From assembly GCA_973895155.1 (NCBI GenBank), contig OZ316893.1:8246001-8310000 (forward strand): a stretch of DNA of 64,000 nt, written 5' to 3'. Source of the DNA: Marsupella aquatica. Its lineage: Eukaryota; Marchantiophyta. This document shows, piece by piece, positions 33,042-45,100 of this stretch (positions are counted from its first letter, which is position 1; each line of letters begins with the position of its first letter). Position numbers and translations under genes: made by a program. The notes below the pieces were generated by a model. It did not search any database and was not told the origin of the DNA. It saw only the letters and a list, made by a program, of their open reading frames with translations.

Positions 33042-33360
33042 TTTGCCTTGAAAGATAGTTTTGAATTTCATTCACAAAGACAGCATACAGACAGGTGACC
33101 ACAGGGGCAACACCACAAGAGGACCAAAGGTCAAAGTGCAAAGAAAGCCGGTGAAGCTGGCGCCAGGAAAGAAACTAGGCCCCCATAGAAGGGGCAGCCA
33201 AATAAGGAATTGAACTACTGTAGTAGGAGAAGCACACTCCAAGAGACTGGCCAGTGCTCAGGTTCCGACAAGATTCCATTGAGCCCCACCACTTGTGTGA
33301 TACAGGGTGCCAATAATCTTCATAATAGGGCAGCTTTTCAGTGGGCAAAATTTTGCAGGG
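33042..33360 (-). mobile_element. Dispersed repeat family R3, copy 2
   Basis: See 27108-27530 for the shared landmarks. This copy abuts directly on a family R1 copy at 33361, so the two may be parts of one longer element. Confidence 0.5.
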
Positions 33361-33510
33361 CTTTTTGTCTTTCATTAGCCTTTTCCCAACTAGCCACAGG
33401 CCCATTGACTAGAATCTAATTACGATCCTTAGATCTAGGAGATCTCATGGTCAGAAACCTATCTAAGAAAATTTAATACCTGATATTCTCAGCATCTTCC
33501 CCTTCACGCA
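33361..33510. repeat. Dispersed repeat family R1, copy 1
   Basis: Landmarks are CATTAGCC, then CTAGCCA, CTAGAATCTAA, TAGATCTAGGAGATCT with TGGTCAG, then CAGCATCTTCCCCTTCAC. Aligns with 47965-48106 and 61340-61480, and more loosely with 33640-33840. Confidence 0.6.
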
Positions 33511-33639
33511 GGTCCAATTGGCCACGTTGGCCAAACAGGAAAAACCTTTAGAACTACCCTGCTCACCCCAGCCTTTTTGGCAACCCAGACATATCCTACA
33601 AGAATCGCCTGCCCACACAATGCATCAGCTTTTTCCTAA

Positions 33640-33840
33640 GGGTAAAATTGGCTAAATTCCACCTTACTGAAAAGTATTCTCCATTTCTGACTAAAAAACT
33701 ATTATTTAACTAGCTCACCTAGCCACTTTCTCCCAACCAGAATCTGACAATTATCTTTAAACCTAGAGAGATCTAACTGTGAAAAGGTAGATATCTCTAG
33801 GTTAGAAGTTAGAGAAAGAATATTTGTGTCACAGAAGGTG
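33640..33840. repeat. Dispersed repeat family R1, copy 2 (diverged)
   Basis: AAATTGGCTAAATTCCACCT matches the lead-in of the 61-kb copy (TTTGCTAGATTCCACCT). CTAGCC, CCAGAATCTGAC and CTAGAGAGATCTAAC follow in the family order. Confidence 0.45.
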
Positions 33841-33882
33841 ATGTTGGCCAGGTTAAGATTAACCTTAACAATTACTTCCTTG

Positions 33883-33895
33883 CCCCCCCCCCCCC
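33883..33895 (+). repeat. Poly-C tract (13)
   Basis: A homopolymer of C. Other C runs in the window are at 47895-47913 and 51022-51033. Length is likely variable and prone to assembly error. Confidence 0.8.
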
Positions 33896-33899
33896 TTTA

Positions 33900-35020
33900 A
33901 TCTCTATCAGGTCCAGTGTGATGTGTTGTCATATCCAAGTCTAACCTTTTGGCAGCCCTGCATATCTTATAAGAATTGTTGGCCCTAATTAAAAAATTAG
34001 AGAGAGAATATCTCCTTCACACAATGTGACAAGGCTAGCAAAGCCTTTGAAATTGTACCCCTTGGCCTTTTGGCAACCTAAACAATATCCGTTAAAAATT
34101 GCCTCCTTTGACCTTTTTGGCAACCCTGATATATCATTCAAGAGATGTAACTAATGGACCTCTAAACTGAGCGTGTTAATCATGTAACCCACGAGGGTTT
34201 GAGTATGTTGAGTTAAATTCCATCATTGGTATGGGTCATTCATGCAGTCATCCAATACATTCATTTTGGGGGTTTAATAGCTCTATTCTAAAAAGTCCTA
34301 ACATATCCTAAAAGATTCGTTGCCCATACAACGCACCCAAAGCAGAGCATCCATGGCAAACGCGCATACCCATAGCACCGCCATCCAGGGAATCCTAACA
34401 GACTGACCGGCTCCCGTATTGATGTTCCCGTCAGACCGGACGAGGGCTCTGTCTAACTGACAACTCAACGAACAGGATCCAACGGGCAGAATATCTGATC
34501 TTCACCGCCAATCACATCAAGCGAATATATTCTTCTTTCTCGTCTCGGTATCGATTTATTTATTTTGAACGTCATTCTCATGATAAACAGCGAAGTTTAG
34601 CGACGCTTCGACCGTGGATCTCTCCAATATGAACGGCGTAGGATGTATGGGCTGCGAAGACGAAACCAATGAAATGCTGCGTACGGCATGCTCTTTCTGT
34701 CGCTGGACTGCGGTTCGGCAACAAGCGTCGTGAGTATTTAGCGGCCCGGGACATGACCGGACGAAAAGATCCCCACCGTGATGCGGGTAGGGCAATACCG
34801 GGCCGGGCAGTATCCCTGCCGGGATGTTTTTAACGCCATGTGCACCGACCTAGTACACTGTGTCCGAAGTGCCTACCAGCCTACGTGGCTCACCGACCAC
34901 GGTGTCACCCGGCTTAGCAGACATACTCACGACCACGTTTTCACCCAGTTTCTCAGATACAACCGCACAGTCTCTTGGTTCATTACAGTTATCTGGTATG
35001 TGTGTTAAGGGCTTGTGCAA
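33900..35020. other. Intergenic with repeated TTTTGGCAACCC words
   Basis: CTTTTTGGCAACCC/CTTTTGGCAGCCCT recurs at about 33570, 33950, 34065 and 34115, each followed by an ATATC.T.AAGAATT-type string, suggesting a decayed tandem array of about 100-350 bp units. 34560-35000 is GC-richer, with open frames on both strands but no family motif. Confidence 0.35.
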
Positions 35021-35029
35021 GGTAAAGTT

Positions 35030-35362
35030 ATTAATCACAATTTTAAGGGCCAACTCGCATGTAAGCCACACTACCCTTTGCAGCCCTAAAATTGACTTGC
35101 GGCAGCCTATTGGTGCATGAGAGAAAAATGTCATCACCTCCTCCTCCCATTCCAATCCTGATGGCAGAAACTTAGCAAATTGAAAGGCAAGGGTGACCTC
35201 AACATCCACATAAACCAAATGCCCTAAAGTAACAGTCATATTGTGATAGTCTGTCATTGCAAGTTTTGTTGTAGTGAGGACAAATTGACTTGTTAATGTA
35301 CAGATTCAATTGTCCTAAAGGATAAAGGGCTGCAAAACACAAGGCCACTCACATGTGAATTG
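35030..35362. mobile_element. Small inverted-repeat element (tentative)
   Basis: CATGTAAGCCACACTACCCTT at 35058 onward with TTGCAGCCC pairs imperfectly with the inverse of GGGCTGCAAAACACAAGGCC near 35328, over roughly 45 bases. This is consistent with a MITE of about 330 bp, but only one copy was seen. Confidence 0.3.
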
Positions 35363-35369
35363 TCCCTAA

Positions 35370-38300
35370 GTACCTGGGGGTGGAAAACACGGTGAAACCA
35401 GTTTTGGGTCGCCCCAACCCCTTCGTGCCTTTCTCACCATGAGTTACTGAGAGGGAGCCTGTGCCTGTGCACAAGCCTGATGCTTCCCCTTCATTGTTGC
35501 CCAGGCCTGATGTTTTTCCATTGCTAGCCAAGCATTGACTTTCCTTCCCTCCATCGCTACCCTGCTGAGCTCCATTGAGCTGCATTGGGCTCTGAGCTCC
35601 ACCAAGCTCCTATCAAGTTGTTGAGCTGCTGACCTCCATCGTGTGATGCTTCCCAAGATCTAGACAAGTGAGAGCAGTTGTGTCATCATGGCTTTGCTTG
35701 GGATTTCTGGTGCTTGGAAATATTGGGTGTAGGTTCTAAATAATTTCTTTGGTGCTAGCTTGGACTTTGGGTGGCAGAGATGTGTTTGAATAAGCTAAGC
35801 ACAATCTTTTGAAGTTCTGCCAAATTGAGATCTTGGTCGCAGTGAATGTTACTTATAATAATGTTCAATCATGTGCTCTGCAAGCCTGATTACTTGGAAA
35901 TGTCTAGGCCTAATGATGATTGCCAAGAAATTGAGAATTGGATGTTCCTGGACGAGTGTGCAAGTATCAAATTATTTACTCGTGCTTTGTGGTTTATTGT
36001 TGTCCTCTTGTGCCTATTGTGAGTCCTCAAGTAGAAGGTGTGAGACTTTTAGAATTTGAGCAGATAATGCTTCTCATACTTGAATTCTTGAATTGCATAG
36101 TTTTTTATTTTTGTGTGCAGATAATGAGCCTCACTGAGCATTTGATAAGACCAGCACTAACTTAGATTAAGCAAATGGTTTACATGCAGATGAAGATATC
36201 CCAAGTTGTGCTGATTATGATGTTGAGGATATGGTACCTCCTGGGAGAGAGAAATTGTGAGTTGTTTCCAACAGATCTGTCTTACCAAGCCACATCATTC
36301 TGGAATTCAAGCAGGCATCCAAGCGACTCCAAAACCAATAAGGCAAGGCAAAGGTTTCTTTATGGGAAGGAAAGAAAGACAGCTGATGTTGTCCACCTAT
36401 CATACATAGGCGCAGCAAAGTGGGGACTGAGCTTAATATCCATAGTCCACATTTGTATGAGGTCATAGTTTCATTGCAATTCAGGAATAATGTCACAATT
36501 TTGGAGAAAGTAGTTTACTGTAGGCTAAACTAGGCTGCAACTGCTTTTAAAGTTGACACTTTCCTTTGTCATGTAAGAAGTGAATGATGTCCAGACCAGG
36601 GAATTACCATTCTTCAAGTTGGGCTCAATTGACATGGGTACTTTGATTGTGCTGCAATTACATACTCAACTATGCATTCAGGAGTTGCACTCAAATATAA
36701 TAGTATGGAGGATTCAGTTATGGAATTATATTTTCCACATAGTTATGGAGCAAGCAATAGATAACTGGTAATAGTTTCTTTAAGACTTGGAAAGTGATAC
36801 TAGTATCTACTCCATAGATGTTTCTATGAAATAGGCATTCTATAAGCCTCATATTCCGTTCTGACTCCCCAGCCCATCCTGCCTCATATTCGTTAGTAAC
36901 TTGTTTGCCTTCTATCACATTGCTCAAGTCATTGAATTTTCTCTGTGAAATTTTGGTTAGTAATGGAGTAGCTCAGAACAGCTCCTTCAACTTGTACTTT
37001 TGCATTATCATCATCAGGAGCCACATTTAAACATGCACCAATGAAATAAACATCCATGACAAATTCCATTGAAAAGTATTGTGAATCACACTATTGTCGT
37101 ATCTTACTATTAAAGCGCCAACTCAAGTCTACTTTTAAGAGCCTAGGTCTAGAGTGAAAGCCTCTAGACCGTAACTCTATGGCCATCATGTGCATGGGAG
37201 AAACTCATGACATGATGTATGTACATACCAGTTTTCCTTGATAATTTCTATATGCACTATGGCCCCACCACAACATATGTGCATTAAAAATTACTCATGT
37301 GCACATAAAGGAGAAGAGTATATTATGTATGACTATTAAAATGATGAATTTTTTTTTTCATTTCATTTACCTTCAAAGAATAATGATAGAAAATATATTT
37401 TGATAATTTTGTATTGTACTCTCTGCTATTTACGTTCAAAGAACGGGTAGTCGGGGCTAGTTTCTTATACAACACAGAATTGAGGAGATGTTCTTCAGGC
37501 ATGAAATTGTTTTGGACCTCCCCAGTTGACCTGATGGCCTACAATTAGAGACAGTATGTGCACAAACATAAATCTGCCCACTCTGGATCAGTGAAGTTTG
37601 TTAGCTTGTTGAACTAGCTTGTTGAACCACCCTGGCAATTTAATCATTGACTTTAATACATCCTTGACACCAAGTTTGGATCAGTATACATCATGCCTAA
37701 TGTCTCCAATTCTTAAAAATTGAAGGAGGCCCCACTATTGTAATCAGCAGAAGTAGCCTGGTAAATGAGCATGCAATCATGCTCTTCCTCATTAATCAGT
37801 CTGTCATTGTCAGTATGATTATCCACCTTGTTTGAGGCTAACAATTATGCCATCCACACACAGAAACCGAAACCCGGCCCCTTTATCATTCTCATGGAAT
37901 TGTGCAGTGGCATCTTGAAAGAAAGGAATGTTGCAACCTACTTTCACTTACTTTGCAAACTCCCAGGTTGGGTGGCCCTCTGCTATACCAAATTTCACTT
38001 AAACTCTATGATTGATATCTTGTCAGTTTGACAAGAAGCACCAACAGCTTAAGACTGCTTTAGAACAACTTCAGGCTATCCTCAAGCCTTGGGAGAAGAC
38101 TGAAAGCCATGTTTCCTTGAGCAATAATGATGAGGAAGATGACAGTGGAGCATGGGCACCGGGGGTGCACAACCTCTAGCATTTGCAAGATCAGAATGAG
38201 CCCAACAGCCAGCCTAATTTGGGGGTTGTCTCCTATTTCAAGGTTATGAGAACGGCCAGTTGCCTGCAATGTGACAACCAACTGCATTGGGCACTGGCTG

Positions 38301-39740
38301 GTAGGAATTACAGATATAGTAACGTGTTAATGAACCAGAGCATTAAGAGTAAGATTTGTGCCCAAGACAATGGGTTGGACACCACTTGGTGCTTGTTCTG
38401 CACTCCTTGGCCTGATTAGTTTGGCATTGTTGTGTGTTGGTTGTCTCATTGGTTGTGTTTGCAGTGGGCTGCCGTGTGCTGTTGTATGCTATCAAAAACA
38501 AATATCATCAAATATATGCTAAAAACTCGGTGTTCGTTCTCGTGGAAGAACAAGAATGGGATGAAAAGATGTTTTAAAAGTGTTTTGAGTGGTTTAGAGA
38601 TGGTACTCAACATCTATAAAAAATAGGATCTTAAACAAAACACAAAATAGGAACAAAAGTGACATTTGCTGAATAATAGAATCTTAGAGCTTTTAGAGGT
38701 ATATTTTAACAATATTTAACTCCGTCACCATGTCTTAAGAAAGAGCTATGGCATCATTTGAGACGTTGATAAGTCAAACATAACCTTGCTATAACTGTTC
38801 TCTAGGTTTCTATCATAAATCTACGTTTAAGAAGTGTCTATGCTCACAAAACCCAAGATAAGTTTCAGATTGTGTATATAGTAGTGTTGTCATTAAAATG
38901 CTTGCAACGTTTTCTTTTTCAGCGATGCGCAATTCCAAAGGAAAACTAATACACATTCAGTATACCACAATGGTACTTCAAATTCATGAATTAAGAAATG
39001 TCGTTACTTCTTAACATATAGATTTCTCTTTCTTGATTACATGCAATACTTATCTTCCAAAGATAAGTCCTTCATGTAAATACAGAACTTGACAACAAAT
39101 GTTGTAGTTTGAATTAGGCACCGACCAACGGATCTTCTAATACATTTCACAAACTGTATTTTTATGGGTTTTACTTCTTACGATAATTGCAACATGCATT
39201 ACCATACAAAGGAGGGGTAGACTCCTAGCACAAGTAATCAAATTCCAAAGCATGCAAATCTTGTTTACAGAAATTACACGTACAAGGGACAAAACTCCAA
39301 GATGAGGAGATGCAAATAACTATCCATATTGTCTCAAAATGAGACCAGTATCACAATAAGTACACGAGATCGCCCACGGCTAAGGAGAATGAAGAGACAT
39401 GCCTCTTCATTTCCTAAGTCTAAACTAAGTAAAACTTTGACTAAGGGATAGTCAAATAGTCAAAGCTAAATAAAAGTCTACAAAACACAATACTAATCTC
39501 ATACTGTAATAGGAGGAGGGTCGACTATAAGTAGAGGGAATCGAGCTACATAACCAAGGGCTATTTTCCCTTTGGTCTTCTGTCCCTTCAAATACTGTCG
39601 ACAGAAAAGGTCCTCACGATAATGAATCAAACGGGGCTCATTGGTCTTCCGATGGGATGTCCATCCAGTCTGATCCAAACAAAGTAATCTGATGGCCACA
39701 GAATGTCTGGAGCTAGAAGAGGGAAAGGTGCAATGACCTT
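35370..39740. other. Gene-empty stretch
   Basis: No credible gene. At 38029-38179 a short frame following a possible acceptor (CTTGTCAG) encodes a Gln/Glu-rich, coiled-coil-like peptide with an acidic NNDEEDD segment. It is isolated and could be a TE or gene fragment. Minus-strand 35444-35656 is Ala/Gln/Met-rich from a local CAT/GCT-type repeat. Confidence 0.3.
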
Positions 39741-39755
39741 TCTATAGTGATAAAC

Positions 39756-40960
39756 CTAACTCCAAAGGTCAGGAGTCTCAATCGTGGGTAGTCTCAGCTT
39801 GTCGATAGGTAGCCATAAAATACCACGAGAAATTGAAACCATGTCGTAGGTGCATGGAAAAGGAAAAGACTCACAACCAAACATAAGTGGAGATAAAGGA
39901 TGTGCAAGAGGAGTGCGTGCGTCGATGAGTGACATAATCATCCTATCAAACTGGGCGGGAAAGACAAAAAGAGGCTCAATGTCGACAACATAAGAGACAA
40001 TAGGAGGCTGAGACATCAGAGGAGTAGGAGCTATAAATGGTACACTAGGGGGATCTACAGTCTCAGGCTCAAGCTTGGTCTCGAGAATAGGCTCAGGAAT
40101 GGGTTCATTTCCTTCCCTGGTAGGAGAGGAAAATGAATCATCAAGGGGTGATAGGGTGGTATCCTCAATGGGGGTGGTATCCTCAAGGGGGGGAAATGGA
40201 TCTGGAGGGGGTACTGGTGAAGGGGGTAAAGGCTTAGGGGTAGGAGATGGAGGATGCTCAGGTGTAAATGTAAGAGGGACAAGTGAATCGATAATAGGAG
40301 AAGGAATGGGATCAAGTAGAGGGGGTGTAGGTGTGGATGGAGGAGGGAGTGAAGGATCAGCAATAGGTATCTTTGGCTCATCCACATCCATAGGGTGATC
40401 AGGCTGTGGTGAAGGTGCAGGGGGTGAAACATGAGGGGGTGGTGTGGTACGAGACTCGGAAAGCAAAGTACGCAAAGTACGAATACAGTCAAGTAACTGT
40501 AGGGAAGTACAACCCAAGAGTCTAGTGGCCTCATCTACCAAATGCTGGTTGAAACCAGCCACACTAGCTAGTCTCTCGTCATCACCAACAAATCAGTCAA
40601 TGACGTGTAAGAGGTGGAAGTAACAAAAGAGGGAGAAGTCATCCCTGGTAAATCCAATGCTGACGTCTGCTCCACTAGAGGGGGTCTCGGAGATGTCATC
40701 GGTGGTGGAGTCAACTCTCTCGCTAACTCTGGCTGAGGGAGCTCAAAGTGTCTCACTCTCCTCCTCCAATTGCTCAGCTCCACTAGTAACAAGCAGCCTC
40801 TCGAAAAGTAAATGTGTGCCAAGTAGGATGTGAGATATGTATCACCGGTAGTAGATAGGACAGCCACCTGCTTGGCGATCACCTCCAAAAGAGCTAGGGC
40901 CCAGTTGATCCTCTTCTTGCCAGTCCATGAAGCGATGATGGAGCTGGTCAAGTAAACCAT
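39756..40960 (-). pseudogene. Proline-rich TE-like reading frame, frame-broken
   Basis: Two overlapping minus-strand frames read as one gene with a +1/-1 break near 40590. The upstream part (40960-40568) begins MVYLTSSIIASW and has an alpha/beta-like core (INWALALLEVIAKQ, TSYLAHIYFS). The downstream part (to 39756) continues with GDDERLASVAGFNQHLVDEA, then about 130 residues very rich in Pro/Ser/Thr, then a conserved-looking end (DARTPLAHPLSPLMFGCE). The upstream frame stops at TAG 40570-40568 and the downstream frame has no own ATG. Layout and isolation suggest a gag-like or accessory ORF of a retroelement; no reverse transcriptase or integrase is nearby. Family not recognised. Confidence 0.4.
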
Positions 40961-41039
40961 AGCCTTGGTGGGTTTGGTCGGATGAAAGATAGGTACAAGG
41001 AATCAAAGTAGATGAGCTAACTCTCGGTTCCTGCACTAA

Positions 41040-41270
41040 TCAATCTTCCAACCACACCTCCGGTTCCTGGTACCTCTAAAGTAGGGGACAGTTAAGTCCT
41101 CCCCAACAAAAATCAGTCTCTTTCCCTCCTGGCTCAACTGGTACACCTCAGAAACAATGGCGGGGTTACAAACATTAGCTGAACCTCTAGTAGAACTCCA
41201 AAAAGCGCAGCTCGGGGAGGACAAAGAAAATCGGCAATGATGGACCCATGTACCATATCCCAAGGAAGGA
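41040..41270 (-). pseudogene. Further decayed coding-like segment upstream of the Pro-rich frame
   Basis: The minus-strand frame 41263-41036 includes IVSEVYQLSQEGKRLIFVGE, coding-like in composition, in a different frame from the next segment. It is probably the 5' part of the same dead element. Confidence 0.25.
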
Positions 41271-41819
41271 AAAGTAAGGAACTCAAGCCCATCTCTACCA
41301 GGTTGCTAAGGAGTCAAAAGTAAGCCTTAGGAGCTGGGGGTAAAGTCACCCTAATGGCCTTATTGATTGATAATTCCGGTGGCCATAGCTCAGAAAATCT
41401 GAGAAAACTCGAGAGCTCTCCTCCTAAAAATGGCTAAGCATTGAGAATCAAGAATGAGATCTCAGGGATCTAAGGTAGCTGCGCTTATGTGGGAGCAAAA
41501 ATGAACTGAAAAGAGATAGAAATGAAGGAGTTCTGATCAGGCGAAGCCCTCGAATCTGTAATTTCTCCATTTTCAAGAAATCAGAGAGCATCAATGACTC
41601 AATACTCCTCAATGTCTCATCAATGGCAATTCAGAAACGGGGTGAACAATCTCTAGGCAGTTGCGCTGCTATAGCAAGTGGAATGAGATCAAATGGAGGT
41701 CTAACGAATGAGCATCGAAGGTCAAAGCCGAGGTCAAAGCTTGCGCCCTACTGCTAGTTGCCATGGACGTCCTTGAATAAAAATGAAGAAAAAGTGTTCG
41801 GGCCAGCGCGGACATCACA

Positions 41820-42060
41820 TTAGGTCGTGGCAGGGTGGACGTCCCTATGTGGAGGCCATCCAAGACGTCCTCGAGTTTTCCATTCGGGCCGTCGTGGGAG
41901 GCATCGGGCGTCCTTGGGTGAAAAAGTGGACGTCCAAGATGTCCTGGCGTGGGGGCCGTCCAAGCCGGCGCCGTCCTTGCCGTCTTTGTGAGGAGGCCAT
42001 CCAAGACGGCTGCCATCCCGGCCATCCCTGTGTGGAGGCCGTCCAAGCCAGCACCTCATT
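41820..42060. repeat. GGCCGTCCAAG-type degenerate repeat
   Basis: GTGGAGGCCATCCAAGACG, GGGGGCCGTCCAAGCCGG, GAGGAGGCCATCCAAGACGG and GTGGAGGCCGTCCAAGCCAG occur at about 41849, 41950, 41993 and 42032, with ACGTCC words between. This GC-rich island stands out in AT-rich DNA and lies upstream of (5' to) the minus-strand Pro-rich frame. Confidence 0.7.
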
Positions 42061-42149
42061 TTTGAAACTTTTTTGATTTCTTGCCGTCTTGACGCCTAAT
42101 ATGTGAAAGCCAGGGTGGCCTTGACGTCTTCCAATGGTATCCTTACCCA

Positions 42150-45100
42150 TTTGAGTTTAAACTAACTTAATTTTGCTTAAAGGGCCTTATAAAAACTTTA
42201 AAATTTTAAAATTTTAATGGTTTTGATACTTTTAACTCTCCTTTGGAATAATCACCTAATTACATGTGCACTTCTCAGGTGGCTTCCATCCACGGGTGCA
42301 TCAGGAAATTGGTACCCAATTGAATGTAACAACTGGTGGGAGGTACAGATACTTCATTGCAGAAACACCAACATGGTGCAGAGTCTTTGGCCCTTTTTTG
42401 AAAACTCATTGCGTAGCTTTTTGTTCATAAAATCAACTACATCAAAGAGAAGTTGCACTAAGAAGACATGGCCATTCCTTCAAAGACGGTCATTAATTCC
42501 TTGCTTTGTTCCTAATCATCATATACACAAATTTCATGACTGATCAACAACGGTGCATAGCTAGCTTTCACTAAGAGGTTTCTCCATTCAAATAGATTTG
42601 GCTTGTTCTCGTGTTATATACCCTGTGAAGTCTCTTCAATATTTCTTTCCATTATTGAGGTCCATTTAATGAAGCCTGCTCCAACATCCTCCAACAGGTC
42701 CAACAGCATAACGCTGAAATTGATATTCACCGTGCATCAAATGAATCCTCCAAGATGCGAGAATATGCAGAAACAAAAGTTAACCAGAGTTGGTTACCAT
42801 GGTCACTAAGGGGAGCTTGTAGTCAAAACGGGGTCTAATCATTTTGAACTGTCTATCTTCAATGAAGAGAAATGACTAGAAACTGCATTGCATGCCCGAT
42901 TGGATGTGTGTCTCAGAATTCACAAGAAACTAAATTACTACTCCCTAGATGGCATTGTTGACGAGCCTTTGCTCTTTTCTAGATGGCATTGTCCATTGTC
43001 ATAGCTCCAAAATACAGGCGCACTTGAAAGGGATTTTGAACTTTGTTGACAAGGGGCACATCTCTAGTGACAAACAGCTGCTAGGCGAGTTGCACAAATC
43101 GTGCGTTGCGCACAGTTCTCAAGAATGTGAACAGAATAGCACGGGCATTAAAGGACTTTAAACTAGCTGGCAGAATAGAATGCACACCAAACTGATGGGA
43201 CAACCGAGGCTACAAGTGTCCAAAAGAGTACAAGAACAATGAATGATGGTTGTATAATTGCCTCTAGTAGGCAAGCAGATGTTCCAGGACATGATTGTGG
43301 CAAGCAAGCAGATGTTACAGTTGCATTTGTCCGTCTTCACTATGATAGCTTGAAGAAGCAAGTGATCGAGTATCAATGCATGCTTGCTAACATGCAGAAG
43401 ATCCAGAAAAGTGTCTTGGACAAATTGGCATAGCTCCCACAACATTGTAGATGGGAGTGCGTTTCAAACGTGTTGACTGATTTTGATTGGAAGTGACGTT
43501 CACTGCACTATGTACCCTACTGAATTTAATCTAGTGCATCAAATTCTGGAGGCATTCGGCATTACCATGGAGCAGAAGGACAAGGTGGAATAGTTTTTCA
43601 TAGTGGGGAAAGGGAGGCCAAAACAACATCATTCTACAGTCACGTGTTCGACAATATCTATGATCGTAGAGGGGCCATGCTGAGAGCGAGTTACTATGCA
43701 AATTCACTATCACTTATTTGTTAATTATTATGGAAAGCTATCGTTGCTACAAATGGATGAAGATGTCTGGACGCCCTTTGAATGCCAGCAGCCTGCATAA
43801 TCATAATGCATTTAAAGCTAGCTCCTTTAACCTTGCCTATGCGCTTCTCAACCCCTTTGATTAGTGATAGAGTCCCCTCAATTTAACTCATCCCCAGATC
43901 TTGTGTGTCGTGAAGTCAAAGTTGGGATCTCTTGGAGTCAAAGCCGGGTCCTTTTGATTCCAAGTAAATATGGTGCTGATCTCTTAGACGCAGGGATATT
44001 GGTGATTTAAGCTTGTTGGTGATTGCCACTGCACATTTTATTCGATTGTTTGTTTCCTCTTCCGGCGTTTGCCATTATTTGTCTTCCTTTCGTTGCCATG
44101 ATCTGTATCCTCTGCACTTTGCTCTTTTCCATCAATTTGATCTAGGCTCTCCATCAATTTTGTGCAAAATCTTCAGCTATTTAAGTCTAGGATAATTTTT
44201 CATCTAGAAAATCCTCTCTCCAAACAGGAGTAGGCAAGGTCGAGGCTGGAAGCTCCACTGACACCATTCTTCTTCTCCTCCTCCTCATCCTCCCTCTTCC
44301 TGGGCTTCCACTACATCATCGTCGTCAGAGCCGTAGCTTGCATCCACAAGCGACATGGCACTGAGCCAACCTTCCACAACAAAAGATCTAAACAGAGCAA
44401 CACAGCAAACAAGCCACTTGTCCTCAACCAGTTGCTAAAGGACTGATACTCACAGAGCTTTCCTTTCACTTCAAGCCGATCAATTTCAAAGGCCCCAAAT
44501 CTGATCTTGCAGATGCTCCGCCTCTTTGCGCATAGCTAAACGCTCTGCTTGGTTATGCTTAGATGGGCTACTCCTATATTCACTAGTAGGACTTAGTTAA
44601 TGAATGTAACTTAACATTTTTGTTAAAGAGTCAATTGAGAGATAAAATAAATTTAATTTGTGGAAAATCAGTTTGATGGATATGTTTACTAGAATTCATC
44701 AAATTTTTTTTGTGTGTTCTTGTGCAGATAATCTTTGTTGAAGTGAATCACATATTTCATGTGCCAACTACTTGTGTTTATTGGATGCTTGTGTGTTTAT
44801 TGGATGATCAAATGTGCATGCTGTCTATGAATAGTCACCATTTATTAATACAAGACTAGTTAAGGGGATCTGCAAATTTGTAAAATAAAGAAAATTAAAC
44901 ATCTCCCCAATTATCAGCCACTCATCATTGATTTGACGGTACATTTGCTGTACTGCATTTCCACGCTCGTGTGCTTATCGAAGTGATATGTCTACTTTCT
45001 TAGTCCCTAAACTTAAATTCCACTATATTTGAGAGCATTGACGTTTGTCCTAGTATAAGGAATATACTGAAAGTGCAAAACAATGGAGAAAAATCTTACA

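Noticed and set aside
38029-38179. Exon-like Gln/Glu-rich frame after a possible acceptor
   Set aside because: No partner exons found on either side; insufficient for a gene call.
39756-40562. Proline-rich frame as an extensin/cell-wall protein gene
   Set aside because: No signal peptide, no ATG of its own, no SPPPP motif regularity, and it joins an upstream frame by a frameshift; a dead element ORF fits better.
43239-43433. Small plus-strand coiled-coil-like ORF
   Set aside because: Isolated, no family resemblance, no splice or promoter context; chance or TE fragment.
44284-44356. Minus-strand N-terminus-like peptide (MSLVDASYGSDDDD)
   Set aside because: In-frame stop within 24 codons and no credible donor or following exon; possibly a gene fragment.
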